Numbered from the stretch's first letter, positions 17,229 to 25,933 are shown. The stretch is 64,000 bases of DNA from Thermovibrio sp. (GCA_003978105.1 QOAO01000009.1:79919-143918); one strand, 5' to 3'. Program-made: numbers and translations. The notes: generated by a model not told the origin, from the sequence alone.

Positions 17229-17953
17229 CTTTCTTTCCTCCCCTGTAAAACTAAAAGACCTGAATACCTGAAATCGTAAATTCCCGGTTTGAGAAATCCC
17301 TCCTTCAAGATGGAAGCAAACCTCTTCCAACTATTATCGTTAAAACTCAAATAAACGATACATGAAGGAGCTTTAAACAGTATTAGGACACCAACATCCA
17401 TCAGGACTATTTGAACTTCTTTACTTTCCAAGTTAAGCTCTTTTATTTTGTCCTTTACGAGGTTAACTTCAATTCTAACAAAATTTCTAAGCTTTAAAAA
17501 TCCATTTTCCAGCTTAAACGGTGATAGCTTACCCCTGTATGAGTAAACTTCTCCTTGGCTAACCTTTAATGGCCTCTCCTCGAGAACAAACCCATTTTTA
17601 CCTATTGTGTACAACTTTCCCCCGAAAATGAGAGAAAACGCAGTAGGTTCTTCCCAGATTTTTACCTCTAACGTTCCCCTCTTTATATCCAGTTTGCAGT
17701 GCTCGACCCAGGGAAGGGAATTTATCCTCTCCTTTAGCATCCTCAAGTTATCAGGATTCAGGTCCAGTCCTGGCTTTAAGAAGGGGAGAATACTTTGAAC
17801 GATTTTTCCCCTCCAAGGACCTGTCTCCTTTACAACCACAAACTTAACATTTTCCAACTTTGAAGGAGAATTTAACAGCCCATAAGTCACCACTCCAAAG
17901 AATAAAAACAGGAAAACTGCAATTAAAAAGAGCCTTTTTAAGCGTCCCTTAAT
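17225..17953 (-). CDS. ftsQ: Cell division protein FtsQ/DivIB, probable ATT start
   Basis: Bitopic divisome protein. With the start proposed here it reads MKGRLKRLFLIAVFLFLFFG, a basic cytoplasmic tail and one membrane span. A POTRA-type domain (NVKFVVVKETGPWRGKIV, then LNPDNLRMLKERINSLPWVE) and a beta domain follow; 242 aa in all. The only ATG/GTG/TTG in this frame before the POTRA is GTG 17893, which would delete the membrane span. An in-frame TAG lies at 17971-17969. ATT 17953 has GGTGGAGG four bases upstream, so initiation at ATT, a rare start codon, is the best reading. It overlaps ddl by 16 bases and ftsA by four. Confidence 0.82.
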   Translation of the reverse strand: MKGRLKRLFLIAVFLFLFFGVVTYGLLNSPSKLENVKFVVVKETGPWRGKIVQSILPFLKPGLDLNPDNLRMLKERINSLPWVEHCKLDIKRGTLEVKIWEEPTAFSLIFGGKLYTIGKNGFVLEERPLKVSQGEVYSYRGKLSPFKLENGFLKLRNFVRIEVNLVKDKIKELNLESKEVQIVLMDVGVLILFKAPSCIVYLSFNDNSWKRFASILKEGFLKPGIYDFRYSGLLVLQGRKER

Positions 17954-18819
17954 ATTTCCTCCACCAATCTATCAAAAGTGTATCCTGAAACCTGTGCGGA
18001 CTTGGGAAGGAGACTTCTTTCAGTAAGCCCTGGAATTGTATTGACTTCAAGAACGTAAGGTGAATTGAAATTATCCAACTTAAAGTCAACTCTGATTGCA
18101 CCTCTACACTCTAAAATCTTGTAGACTCTTTCAGATAGCTTTTTAAGTCTCTCCTCCAACCTTTTTGGAAGTGAAGCTGGAATCCTGTACTCCGTAGAAT
18201 TACTCACGTATTTGGATTCATAGTCGTAAAACTCCCCTGCCGGAACTATCTCCACTGGAGGAAGAGCTCTTCCCCTTAAGACTGCAACTGTAACTTCCCT
18301 ACCCGGTAGATACTCCTCGATTAAAATCTTAGAGTCGTAGGAGAAGGCCTCTTTAAGGGCTTTTGGGAGCTCCCCTTCCTTTTTAACCAAGAAAACTCCC
18401 ACACTTGAACCTGTCCTCGCAGGTTTTACAATACAGGGGAATTCCAAATTTTCAGGAATTTTATCTCCTTTAAAGAGTGTTATCCCCGAGGGAACAGGAA
18501 TTCCGTAACTTTTCAAAACCCTCTTTGTTAAATCCTTATCTATTGAGACAGCACTTGGAATTACCCCAGAACCAGTGTACGGAACCTTCATTATTTCAAG
18601 TAGTCCCTGAACCGTTCCATCTTCACCGGGGGAACCGTGAAGAGAAATGAAGACCAAATCAGGCTCAATCTCCTTTACCCTTTCTGGAAAGTTTCTGGAA
18701 AGTTCAACCGGAATTACCTCATGCCCAAGTCTCTTTAATGATTCGATAACGCTTCTTGCACTCTTCCTTGAAACTTCAGCTTCCGGGGACTCTCCTCCGT
18801 AAACAACTAAGACTTTCAC
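17938..18819 (-). CDS. ddl: D-alanine--D-alanine ligase
   Basis: ATP-grasp enzyme that makes the D-Ala-D-Ala dipeptide for peptidoglycan. VVYGGESPEAEVSRKSARS is the N-terminal substrate motif, LHGSPGEDGTVQGLLE follows, PCIVKPARTGSSVGVFLV is the ATP lid region, and VLEVNTIPGLTERSLLPK closes the active site. Length of 293 aa is typical of the short form. It overlaps the murF stop by four bases (ATGA) and ftsQ at its 3' end by 16. Confidence 0.96.
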   Translation of the reverse strand: MKVLVVYGGESPEAEVSRKSARSVIESLKRLGHEVIPVELSRNFPERVKEIEPDLVFISLHGSPGEDGTVQGLLEIMKVPYTGSGVIPSAVSIDKDLTKRVLKSYGIPVPSGITLFKGDKIPENLEFPCIVKPARTGSSVGVFLVKKEGELPKALKEAFSYDSKILIEEYLPGREVTVAVLRGRALPPVEIVPAGEFYDYESKYVSNSTEYRIPASLPKRLEERLKKLSERVYKILECRGAIRVDFKLDNFNSPYVLEVNTIPGLTERSLLPKSAQVSGYTFDRLVEEILRDA

Positions 18820-20126
18820 CTTCTGAACCTCTCCTTCACTATTTCTGCAACTTCTTCTAACCTGTTGGCTCGAGAACCCTTTATGAGAACAGCCTTCCCT
18901 TCAAATCGATACTTCGATACAAAATTTAACAGCTCTTCTTTCACTTTAAAGCAATAGGATTCTCCTTTAAATTCCTTTATCGTTTCCTCCACTTCCTCTC
19001 CGTAGGCAATAACTTCAGAGATACCCAATTCGTTCATAAGCCTTCCCAACTTTCTGTGCTCCTCCCTTGAAATCTCCCCCAACTCCAACATATCTCCAGC
19101 AATTACAACCTTTTTGCCTGGGAACTTGGAGAGAACTTCAAGTGCATTCCTGAAAGATGCAGGATTTGCATTGTATGAGTCGTTGATGAGAACTCCTTCT
19201 TGAAATCTACAGATTTCCATACGGAGGTAAGGAGGAGAAAAGGAGGAAACTGCATCTAACAGATTAAGGGGGAGCCCCAATATTAGAAGGAGAGCTCCAC
19301 AGACCATTGAGGAATTAACAACGGAAAAGCCAGGAACTGGGGAGAAGAGCTTTAATCTTTTCCCTGATACTGAAATCTCAAAATCTGTTCCTTCTGAAGA
19401 GGTGCTAAAGGAAATGAGTTTAACATCCCCTTTTCTTCCAAAGGTTAACGTCTCGAAGGACTTTGAAAAGTCTCGATACTTGTAAGGAACTATCGAAAAT
19501 CTTGAACCTTCTGTTATTGAGAATTTTTCCTCTATAAGCTCCTCAAAGTCTTTAAATTTTTCCATATGAGCCCTTTCTACAGAAGTGACTATTCCCACTT
19601 CGGGACTCACAAACTCCCTTATTTGAGAAACCTCTCCCGGTGAATTTGTACCGATTTCCTGGACATAAATATCGGTGTTTGGAGGAAGATTGGAGAGTGT
19701 ATAGGTTACCCCAAGTTCATTGTTAAAACTTCTCTCATTTTTATAGGTTCTAACTCTCCCTTCTAAGAGCACTTTTGATACCAATTCCTTGGTTGTAGTT
19801 TTTCCTACACTTCCAGTAATTCCTACAACTGTTCCGGAGAATTCCTTTCTCCTGTAGAGGGCAATCTCTTTAAAAGCTTTGAATGTATCCGAGACAAAAA
19901 TACCGAACTTTTGAGGTGGAATCTCTACATTTTGGGAAAATAAAACTCCCGAAGCTCCCCTTTTAAAAGCATCCTCAGTGAATTTATGACCGTCCCTCCT
20001 TCCCTTAATTGGAACAAAAATGTTTCCTTCCTCTACCTCTCTCGAGTCAAAGTGAAAACCTGAAACAGGTCTATTTTTTCCTACTAATTTTCCTCCAACA
20101 ATTTCAGATAGCTTTTTTGCGTCCAT
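18816..20126 (-). CDS. murF: UDP-MurNAc-tripeptide--D-Ala-D-Ala ligase
   Basis: Adds D-Ala-D-Ala to UDP-MurNAc-tripeptide. The Mur-ligase P-loop is GITGSVGKTTTKELV; EIGTNSPGEV and INDSYNANPASFRNALE (INDSYNANP) are typical of MurF, as is the N-terminal FDSREVEEGNIFVPI. I start at ATG 20126, which has GAGGAG four bases before it; the TTG at 20141 extends the frame by five residues but lacks a ribosome site. This gives 436 aa. It overlaps the murE 3' end by 23 bases and precedes its reaction partner ddl. Confidence 0.95.
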   Translation of the reverse strand: MDAKKLSEIVGGKLVGKNRPVSGFHFDSREVEEGNIFVPIKGRRDGHKFTEDAFKRGASGVLFSQNVEIPPQKFGIFVSDTFKAFKEIALYRRKEFSGTVVGITGSVGKTTTKELVSKVLLEGRVRTYKNERSFNNELGVTYTLSNLPPNTDIYVQEIGTNSPGEVSQIREFVSPEVGIVTSVERAHMEKFKDFEELIEEKFSITEGSRFSIVPYKYRDFSKSFETLTFGRKGDVKLISFSTSSEGTDFEISVSGKRLKLFSPVPGFSVVNSSMVCGALLLILGLPLNLLDAVSSFSPPYLRMEICRFQEGVLINDSYNANPASFRNALEVLSKFPGKKVVIAGDMLELGEISREEHRKLGRLMNELGISEVIAYGEEVEETIKEFKGESYCFKVKEELLNFVSKYRFEGKAVLIKGSRANRLEEVAEIVKERFRR

Positions 20127-21534
20127 AGAACTCCTCAACAACCTTCCTATCGCTAAAGGGAATTTTTACACTTCCAATTATCTGGTAGTTTTCATGACCT
20201 TTGCCTGCAATTAAAACGGTATCTTCCTCCTTTTTCATTGAAAGGGCAAGATTTATTGCCTTCCTCCTTGAAAGCTCAACAGTAACTTTCTCTTTTCTAT
20301 CAATTCCTGATAGTATGTCAGAAATTATTCTCTCTACGGGTTCATTCCTTGGATTATCACTTGTAAGAATAACTAAATCAGCAATTTCAGATGCTACTCT
20401 TCCCATCGGAGCTCTCTTCTTTCTATCCCTATCACCTCCAGCTCCAAAGACCACTATCAACCTGCCGGTTGTTATCTCCCTCAGGGTTTTTAGCACTTTC
20501 TTTAGAGCATCTGGAGTGTGTGCATAGTCGATGAATACTCCTCTACAAACTTCCTCAAGCCTTCCGGGAACCTTTACTCCCCTGTAGGAAACTGCAAGCT
20601 CATCCTTTGGAAAGCCCAACTCCGAAAGGAGTGAAAATGAAGCTGTTAGATTGTAGGCATTGAAAAGTCCCTTTAACTCCGTTTCCACTCTGTGTTTGCT
20701 TCCCTCATGAGAGATTTCTACGTACCTGCCATCTCTAAATTGATTTATTCTGTAGTCTCCCTCCACTCCATAGGAGAAAAACTTTCCGGTAAAAATGCCC
20801 CTCAGGCCGTAAAGACACTTCCCAAACGGGTCATCACCGTTTACAACTGAAACTTTCGATTTGAAGAAGAGTTTCTCCTTTGATAGGAAGTAGTTGTAAA
20901 TATCTCCGTGGAAATCGAGATGGTCGTGGGATAGATTGGTAAATATCGAACCCTCAAACTCTATTCCATAAACCCTATTAAGTTCTAAGGCATGGGATGA
21001 AACCTCACAGACGACCCATTTAACCCTTCTGTCCCTGAAGTAGGCAAGAATCCTGAAAAAGTCTGTTGGAGAAGGGGTTGTCATATCTGAGGGGAACCTT
21101 TCCTCCCCCGTTCCCCACTCTACAGTTCCAACGATTCCTGCCCTCTCTCCAATTCTGTTGATAGCGCTAAAGGTAAGGTAGGAAGTTGTTGTCTTACCAT
21201 TTGTTCCAGTAATACCTATTATTGAGAGCTCCCTCTCTGGGTTTCCGTAAAACCTCGCAGAGAGAACTGCTAAGTCCTTCCTCGGATTTTCCGTTAGAAA
21301 GACAGGAATGAGTGAACGGAGCTCCCTGTACGTTTTAAGTGAATCTGTAAATACTACAGAGGCCCCTCTTTCTATAGCCTCCTTTACAAAGAGGTTCCCA
21401 TCTGAGGAGAAACCTTTGTAGGCAAAGAAAATGAAGTTAGGCAGAACCTTTTTGGAGTTCTCAGTGATTCCCTCAACACAGAGATTACCTTCAAACCTTA
21501 AACCTAAGGGCTTTAGTAGAAGGGAGAGCTCCAA
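20104..21534 (-). CDS. murE: UDP-MurNAc-L-Ala-D-Glu--meso-diaminopimelate ligase
   Basis: Adds the third peptide residue to the wall precursor. P-loop is GITGTNGKTTTSYL; MTTPSPTDFFRIL binds the UDP-MurNAc substrate; DYAHTPDALKKVL and SDNPRNEPVERII close the C-terminal domain. The DNPR motif marks the meso-diaminopimelate-specific MurE, so the organism has mDAP-type peptidoglycan. Length of 476 aa is normal. Start is TTG, with GGAGGGAGAG overlapping the end of the previous gene. Confidence 0.95.
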   Translation of the reverse strand: MELSLLLKPLGLRFEGNLCVEGITENSKKVLPNFIFFAYKGFSSDGNLFVKEAIERGASVVFTDSLKTYRELRSLIPVFLTENPRKDLAVLSARFYGNPERELSIIGITGTNGKTTTSYLTFSAINRIGERAGIVGTVEWGTGEERFPSDMTTPSPTDFFRILAYFRDRRVKWVVCEVSSHALELNRVYGIEFEGSIFTNLSHDHLDFHGDIYNYFLSKEKLFFKSKVSVVNGDDPFGKCLYGLRGIFTGKFFSYGVEGDYRINQFRDGRYVEISHEGSKHRVETELKGLFNAYNLTASFSLLSELGFPKDELAVSYRGVKVPGRLEEVCRGVFIDYAHTPDALKKVLKTLREITTGRLIVVFGAGGDRDRKKRAPMGRVASEIADLVILTSDNPRNEPVERIISDILSGIDRKEKVTVELSRRKAINLALSMKKEEDTVLIAGKGHENYQIIGSVKIPFSDRKVVEEFYGRKKAI

Positions 21535-21537
21535 AAA

Positions 21538-21837
21538 TTACTCTCCCTCCTTCTGAATTGTCTCTTCGAGTTTTTGAATCTTCTGCTCAACTTCCTCCAG
21601 GATTGTCCTCTTCTCCTCCTCCGACATCTCCTCTTCGCCACTTGTTAAGAGTTCTTTTATCGACCTTGAAATATCCTCCACCAAAGTTCTTGCCCTTTCG
21701 GGGAGGTCACTCTCCTTAATCTGCTCCTGGAGTTCTTCTACTTTCTTAAGGATTTCCTCCTTTCTTGTAGTTGCAACGTAAGCTGCCCCTGCCCCTACTA
21801 AACTACCGAGTAAAAACATTAGTGAACTCTTTCTCAT
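21538..21837 (-). CDS. YtxH-like membrane-anchored coiled-coil protein
   Basis: Short protein (99 aa) with an N-terminal glycine/alanine-rich hydrophobic helix (SSLMFLLGSLVGAGAAYVAT) followed by an acidic, amphipathic coiled coil to the end. This is the pattern of the YtxH/gas-vesicle-like family. I take ATG 21837 because GGAGGA lies just ahead; a TTG 12 bases upstream lacks a site. Function is unknown. It forms a pair with the next similar small protein, and both sit between moaA and murE. Confidence 0.65.
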   Translation of the reverse strand: MRKSSLMFLLGSLVGAGAAYVATTRKEEILKKVEELQEQIKESDLPERARTLVEDISRSIKELLTSGEEEMSEEEKRTILEEVEQKIQKLEETIQKEGE

Positions 21838-21876
21838 CTCTTCCTCCAAGTTAATTCTTCAATATTTAAACTTATG

Positions 21877-22131
21877 CTACTTTTTTGACTTTTTAAACTT
21901 ACTTACAAAGGAGAGAGCTCCCGAAATTACCTTTAAATTTTCTGTAATGGAAACAATTGTCCTTTTTAAATCGATAACTGCTGGTTTGAGTTGAGAGTTA
22001 ACAGTATCAACACCCTCTTCCAACTTTTTTAAAATTCTGTACGCAATAATTGAAACAGCAATTAAACCAACAGTAATAAGAACAGAGCAAACTGCAATGA
22101 CTGTTAAATCAAAAGCTATTAATTTTTCCAT
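21877..22131 (-). CDS. DUF948-like small membrane protein
   Basis: 84 aa: one N-terminal membrane span (LTVIAVCSVLITVGLIAVSI) followed by a helical segment with alternating hydrophobics (VDTVNSQLKPAVIDLKRTI) and a basic tail (SKFKKSKK). This resembles DUF948 proteins, which often lie beside YtxH proteins, as here. It starts four bases after the moaA stop. The role is unknown; a membrane-associated scaffold is a guess. Confidence 0.6.
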   Translation of the reverse strand: MEKLIAFDLTVIAVCSVLITVGLIAVSIIAYRILKKLEEGVDTVNSQLKPAVIDLKRTIVSITENLKVISGALSFVSKFKKSKK

Positions 22132-22134
22132 TGA

Positions 22135-23103
22135 CTATCCCCCTATCGTAAACATCTTCCTTGAACAACCTAAACCTTCAAGGGCCTCTATTCCGTTTAT
22201 TCCCCTCTTTAAAAGAAAAGCTCCCCTTACTACAGAGACCAAATTTTCCCTCTTATAGGAGGGAGACCTTAAAATCCCCTTAATATCTATTTCCTTCTCC
22301 GACATTAGACAGAGCCGAAGTTTTCCATCAGATGTCAGTCTTAGTCTGTTACACTCTGAGCAGAAGTGTTCACTAACAGAAGGAATAAATCCAACAACGG
22401 CCTTTGTTCCTTCAATTTTAAAGCTCTTTGCAGGTCCCATTTTTTGTGTTTTATGTGGGACGAGTTTTCCAAACTGATTAACTATTTTCTCCTTTATCTC
22501 TGAAACCGGAATAAAGTTCTCAGAGCTAAAGAACTTCCCACCTACAGGCATCAACTCTATAAATCTCACCTCTACACCAAACCTTTCCGAAAATCTGATA
22601 AAACCCTCCAACTCTCCATCGTTAAAATTTCTAATTAGGACTGTGTTTATCTTTACAGGTTCAATTCCAACCGATTTCGCCTCTTCAACTCCCTCAATGA
22701 CCCTAAAGAGGGTATCTCTTTCTCTTCCTGTAATAAACGAAAATTTCTCTGGAATTAAGGTATCAATGCTAACGTTTACCCTGTTTAGTCCATACTCCTT
22801 TAACGTTCTCGCCTTTTCCTTGAGGAAATATCCGTTGGTCGTTAATGTTACCTCCTCTATACCTTCAATACTCTTTAGTTGAAAAATTAATTCCTCTAAA
22901 CCCTTTCTAACTAAGGGTTCCCCCCCTGTTAATCTAATAGATTTAACCCCAAAGGCTGAAAATACCCTTACAATTTCGGTTATTTCCTCGTATCTGAGTA
23001 TTTCTGGATGGGGAATGAACTCCTGATTTCCCTCAGGCATACAGTACTTACACCTGAAGTTACACCTATCGGTAACCGAAATCCTTAAGTAAGTTATCCT
23101 CAT
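22135..23103 (-). CDS. moaA: GTP 3',8-cyclase (molybdenum cofactor synthesis)
   Basis: Radical SAM enzyme for the first step of molybdopterin synthesis. The N-terminal cluster motif is CNFRCKYCM, the second cluster cysteines lie in HFCSECNRLRL and LRLCL, and LTGGEPLVR is the SAM-binding glycine motif. The C-terminus ends in the conserved Gly-Gly (TIGG). Length of 322 aa is normal. The other moa genes are not in the window. A molybdenum or tungsten enzyme elsewhere in the genome is implied. Confidence 0.95.
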   Translation of the reverse strand: MRITYLRISVTDRCNFRCKYCMPEGNQEFIPHPEILRYEEITEIVRVFSAFGVKSIRLTGGEPLVRKGLEELIFQLKSIEGIEEVTLTTNGYFLKEKARTLKEYGLNRVNVSIDTLIPEKFSFITGRERDTLFRVIEGVEEAKSVGIEPVKINTVLIRNFNDGELEGFIRFSERFGVEVRFIELMPVGGKFFSSENFIPVSEIKEKIVNQFGKLVPHKTQKMGPAKSFKIEGTKAVVGFIPSVSEHFCSECNRLRLTSDGKLRLCLMSEKEIDIKGILRSPSYKRENLVSVVRGAFLLKRGINGIEALEGLGCSRKMFTIGG

Positions 23104-23132
23104 AAAGCCCGCCGATTAAAATTTAATTAATT

Positions 23133-23771
23133 CTATAAAATAACTTTCTTCATCCTATCTATTATTGGCTTCAAGATTAAGTACTTTGTTTTCAAGCTTG
23201 CCCTGTTTATAACCAACCTTGCAGTTGAATGGAGAATAACATCAACTTCCCTTAAACCGTTCTCCTTAAGTGTTGTTCCGGTTTGAACAAGGTCAACTAT
23301 CCTATCTGAAAGACCTACGAGTGGAGCCAATTCTACGGAACCGTAGAGGACTATTATTTCAGGGTGAATCCCTTTACTTCTAAAGTACCTGTCGGTTATC
23401 TTTGGATACTTTGTGGCAACTCTTATGTAAGAGAGCTTTTCTATGTCGTAGGGTTCATCTATATCCTGAGGTTCTGCAACAGAAAGCCTGCACGCCCCAA
23501 ACTTAAGGTCCAACGGTTCGTATAGGTCAAATCCCTTTTCCTCTATAACATCCTTTCCCGCTATTCCAATATCGGCAGTTCCGTAGTAGACGTAAGTTGG
23601 AACGTCCATAGGTTTAACCAGGATGAACTTGAAGTTTTTCCACTGGAAGATGAGCTTTCTCGTTTTAGTAAGGGTTTCCGATGCATCTATCCCACATGAT
23701 TCAAGGAAACCAACGGCCTCCTTCAGTAGTCTTCCCTTTGGAAGTGCAACAGTTATTGATTTGTAGTCCAT
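23133..23771 (-). CDS. hisG: ATP phosphoribosyltransferase, short form
   Basis: First step of histidine synthesis, joining ATP and PRPP. TVALPKGRLLKEAV at the N-terminus, ADIGIAGKDVIEE and the PRPP loop VDLVQTGTTLKENGL are diagnostic. At 212 aa it is the short form, which lacks the C-terminal regulatory domain and normally needs HisZ; hisZ is not in the window. It lies 10 bases after murA and 29 before moaA. Confidence 0.95.
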   Translation of the reverse strand: MDYKSITVALPKGRLLKEAVGFLESCGIDASETLTKTRKLIFQWKNFKFILVKPMDVPTYVYYGTADIGIAGKDVIEEKGFDLYEPLDLKFGACRLSVAEPQDIDEPYDIEKLSYIRVATKYPKITDRYFRSKGIHPEIIVLYGSVELAPLVGLSDRIVDLVQTGTTLKENGLREVDVILHSTARLVINRASLKTKYLILKPIIDRMKKVIL

Positions 23772-23781
23772 CTTTCAACTC

Positions 23782-25050
23782 CTAATACTTAAGCTCACTT
23801 GGAACTCTCTCTATCTCTGCACCCAACGAATTGAGCTTCCTCTCCAATTTCTCGTAGCCCCTATCAAGGTGGTATATCCTGTAAACCTCCGTTGTGTTTT
23901 CAGCTCCAAGTCCTGCTACAACCAACGATGCGCTTGCCCTTAAGTCTGTTGCCGTAACCTTTGCTCCAATTAACCTGTCCACACCTTTGACAACGACCGT
24001 ATTGCCCTCAATCTTTAAGTCTGCCCCCATTCTCTGGAGCTCCAGAGCATGCATAAACCTGTTCTCAAATATCGTCTCCTTTATCACAGATACCCCATCT
24101 GCTATGCACATTGCAGCCATAAACTGGGCCTGCATATCCGTTGGAAAACCCGGATAGGGTTGTGTAACTATATCAGTTCCCTTTAGTCTATCTCTTTTTT
24201 TCACTAAAACTCTACCTTCCGAAATTTCCTCGATAGAGAGTCCTGACTCAACAAACTTCTCAACAACCGACTCTAAGGCAAACGTTGGAAATTCCTCTAT
24301 TTCCACTTCTCCACCTGCAGAGGCCACTGCAGAGAGAAACGTCCCTGCCTCTATTCTGTCGGGCATAACCCTGTACTCGATAGGGCCAATTTCGTCTACC
24401 CCTTCTACTTCTATTACGTCGGTTCCCTCACCCTCTATCCTCGCTCCTCCCTTTTTCAGAGCTCTCGCCAAATCGACAATTTCTGGCTCCTTTGCTGCAT
24501 TTCTTATAACCGTTTTTCCCTTTGCAAGAACGGCAGCCATAAGTATATTCTCCGTTCCACCGACAGTTGGAAAGTCCAACGTTACATCAACACCCTTTAG
24601 CCTTCCCCTTACCTCTCCAACTACATACCCATGGGAAATTCTCAAGTCTGCTCCCATCTTTGAAAGGCCCTTTAGGTGAAGGTCGACCGGCCTTAAGCCG
24701 ATTGCACACCCTCCGGGAAGCGAAACACTGGCCCTTCCAAACTTAGACAGAAGAGGCCCTAAACAGAGGATGGAAGCCCTCATGGTTTTAACCAATTCGT
24801 AGGGAGCCTCAGGATTAATTTCCCCCGTGGACTCCACTTCAACAGTATCGCTGTTCCTTACAACGTTAAACCCCATCATCTCGAGGAGTTTACATGTAGT
24901 CGAAACATCCCTAAGGTCTGGAACGTTTGAAAGTTTAAGACTTCCCGATAGGATTGAGGAGAAGAGAATGGGGAGAGAGGCATTCTTTGAACCGGAAACT
25001 CTAATTCTGCCGTGGAGCTCCCTTCCTCCTCTTATGACGAACTTCTCCAT
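23782..25050 (-). CDS. murA: UDP-GlcNAc 1-carboxyvinyltransferase
   Basis: First committed step of peptidoglycan synthesis: transfers enolpyruvate to UDP-GlcNAc. GSKNASLPIL at the N-terminus contains the conserved Lys. The catalytic cysteine loop is GGCAIGLRPVDLHL (Cys about 115), so the enzyme is of the fosfomycin-sensitive Cys type. YPGFPTDMQAQFMA and TDLRASASLV are further family motifs. Length of 422 aa is normal. It overlaps the prmC stop by one base (TAATG). Confidence 0.96.
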   Translation of the reverse strand: MEKFVIRGGRELHGRIRVSGSKNASLPILFSSILSGSLKLSNVPDLRDVSTTCKLLEMMGFNVVRNSDTVEVESTGEINPEAPYELVKTMRASILCLGPLLSKFGRASVSLPGGCAIGLRPVDLHLKGLSKMGADLRISHGYVVGEVRGRLKGVDVTLDFPTVGGTENILMAAVLAKGKTVIRNAAKEPEIVDLARALKKGGARIEGEGTDVIEVEGVDEIGPIEYRVMPDRIEAGTFLSAVASAGGEVEIEEFPTFALESVVEKFVESGLSIEEISEGRVLVKKRDRLKGTDIVTQPYPGFPTDMQAQFMAAMCIADGVSVIKETIFENRFMHALELQRMGADLKIEGNTVVVKGVDRLIGAKVTATDLRASASLVVAGLGAENTTEVYRIYHLDRGYEKLERKLNSLGAEIERVPSELKY

Positions 25051-25898
25051 TATCCCTTAACCCCTGTAACTACCCTCTCAATTCCAGACAAGTCCCTGTA
25101 AGTTTTAATATCTTCAAATCCTGAACCTCTGAGTAAGTCCCTCACCTTCTCACTCTGGCCTATACCAACTTCTAAAGCCAAAAGTCCACTCCTTTTTAAT
25201 TTCTCCGAGGACTGCTCAACTAACCTCTCAATTACCTCAAGTCCAGTTCTCCCTCCAAAGAGAGCTCCCGCAGGCTCAAACTTTAGAACCTCCCTTTCCA
25301 ATTTGGGGTCGTTAACTGAAACGTAAGGGGGATTTGAAACGACAACATCTACAGAAAAGTCGATAGGGGAAAGTAGGTCCCCCTTTAAAAATTCAACCTT
25401 GAAACAACCCAACTTTTCCCTATTCTTCTCAGAAATTTCCAAAGCCTTCTTGGATATGTCTATTCCAAAGAATTTATGTCTCTCACCCGTTAACTTACAG
25501 AGCGTTAGGACGATGCACCCTGAACCTGTTCCGACATCAACAACCGTTAAACCCTCCTTATTCCTCAGAAACTCGAAAACAACCTCAACTAAAAGCTCTG
25601 TTTCTGGTCTTGGAATGAGAACTCCCTTATCAACGAAAAACTCAAAACCAAAGAACTCCCTCTTCCCCGTTATGTAGGCAACGGGCTCTCCCTTTGCCCT
25701 TCTGACTATCAACTTCCTGTAGTTTTCGACCTCATCCTCGGATAAGGGCCTTTCGAAGTTTGTGTAGAGCTCCACTCTACTCTTTAGTCCAAGTGAATGG
25801 ACTAAGAGGAGCTCTGCGTCCAACCTCGGGGTTTTACTTCCTCTTTCCCTTAAAATTTCAGTAGCCCTTTTAACCAAGCTCCCAACAGTCCACTCCAT
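25050..25898 (-). CDS. prmC: Release factor glutamine methyltransferase
   Basis: Methylates the GGQ glutamine of peptide release factors. SAM-binding motif is VVDVGTGSGCIVL and the substrate glutamine motif is NPPYVS. The helical N-terminal domain includes LDAELLLVHSLG, and TGKREFFGFEFFVDKGVLIPRPET is typical (PRPETELLVE). Length is 282 aa. It is the first gene of the 18-gene leftward cluster. There is no Shine-Dalgarno site at the ATG, and the -10-like TATAAT lies about 10 bases upstream, so the mRNA may be leaderless. Confidence 0.95.
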   Translation of the reverse strand: MEWTVGSLVKRATEILRERGSKTPRLDAELLLVHSLGLKSRVELYTNFERPLSEDEVENYRKLIVRRAKGEPVAYITGKREFFGFEFFVDKGVLIPRPETELLVEVVFEFLRNKEGLTVVDVGTGSGCIVLTLCKLTGERHKFFGIDISKKALEISEKNREKLGCFKVEFLKGDLLSPIDFSVDVVVSNPPYVSVNDPKLEREVLKFEPAGALFGGRTGLEVIERLVEQSSEKLKRSGLLALEVGIGQSEKVRDLLRGSGFEDIKTYRDLSGIERVVTGVKG

Positions 25899-25901
25899 AG
25901 C

Positions 25902-25933
25902 GGAGGAATTATAACCTCTGTATAATTCCCTCC
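25902..25933. promoter_or_regulatory. Symmetrical divergent -10 region between prmC and birA
   Basis: The 35-base gap contains GGAGGAATTATA and TATAATTCCCTCC as two arms of an imperfect inverted repeat (one extra base in one arm) around a 7-base centre. Each arm holds a TATAAT pointing outward: 25921-25926 for birA and 25913-25908 for prmC. Predicted transcription starts fall within a few bases of both ATGs, so both transcripts would be leaderless or nearly so. No good -35 hexamers are visible. Confidence 0.5.

Noticed and set aside
17229..17330. 34-codon N-terminal extension of ftsA
   Set aside because: It overlaps ftsQ in another frame; the ATG at 17228 has a strong GGAGG site and the ATGA junction.
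17893..17893. GTG as the ftsQ start
   Set aside because: It would delete the membrane span, and there is no ribosome site just ahead; ATT 17953 fits better.
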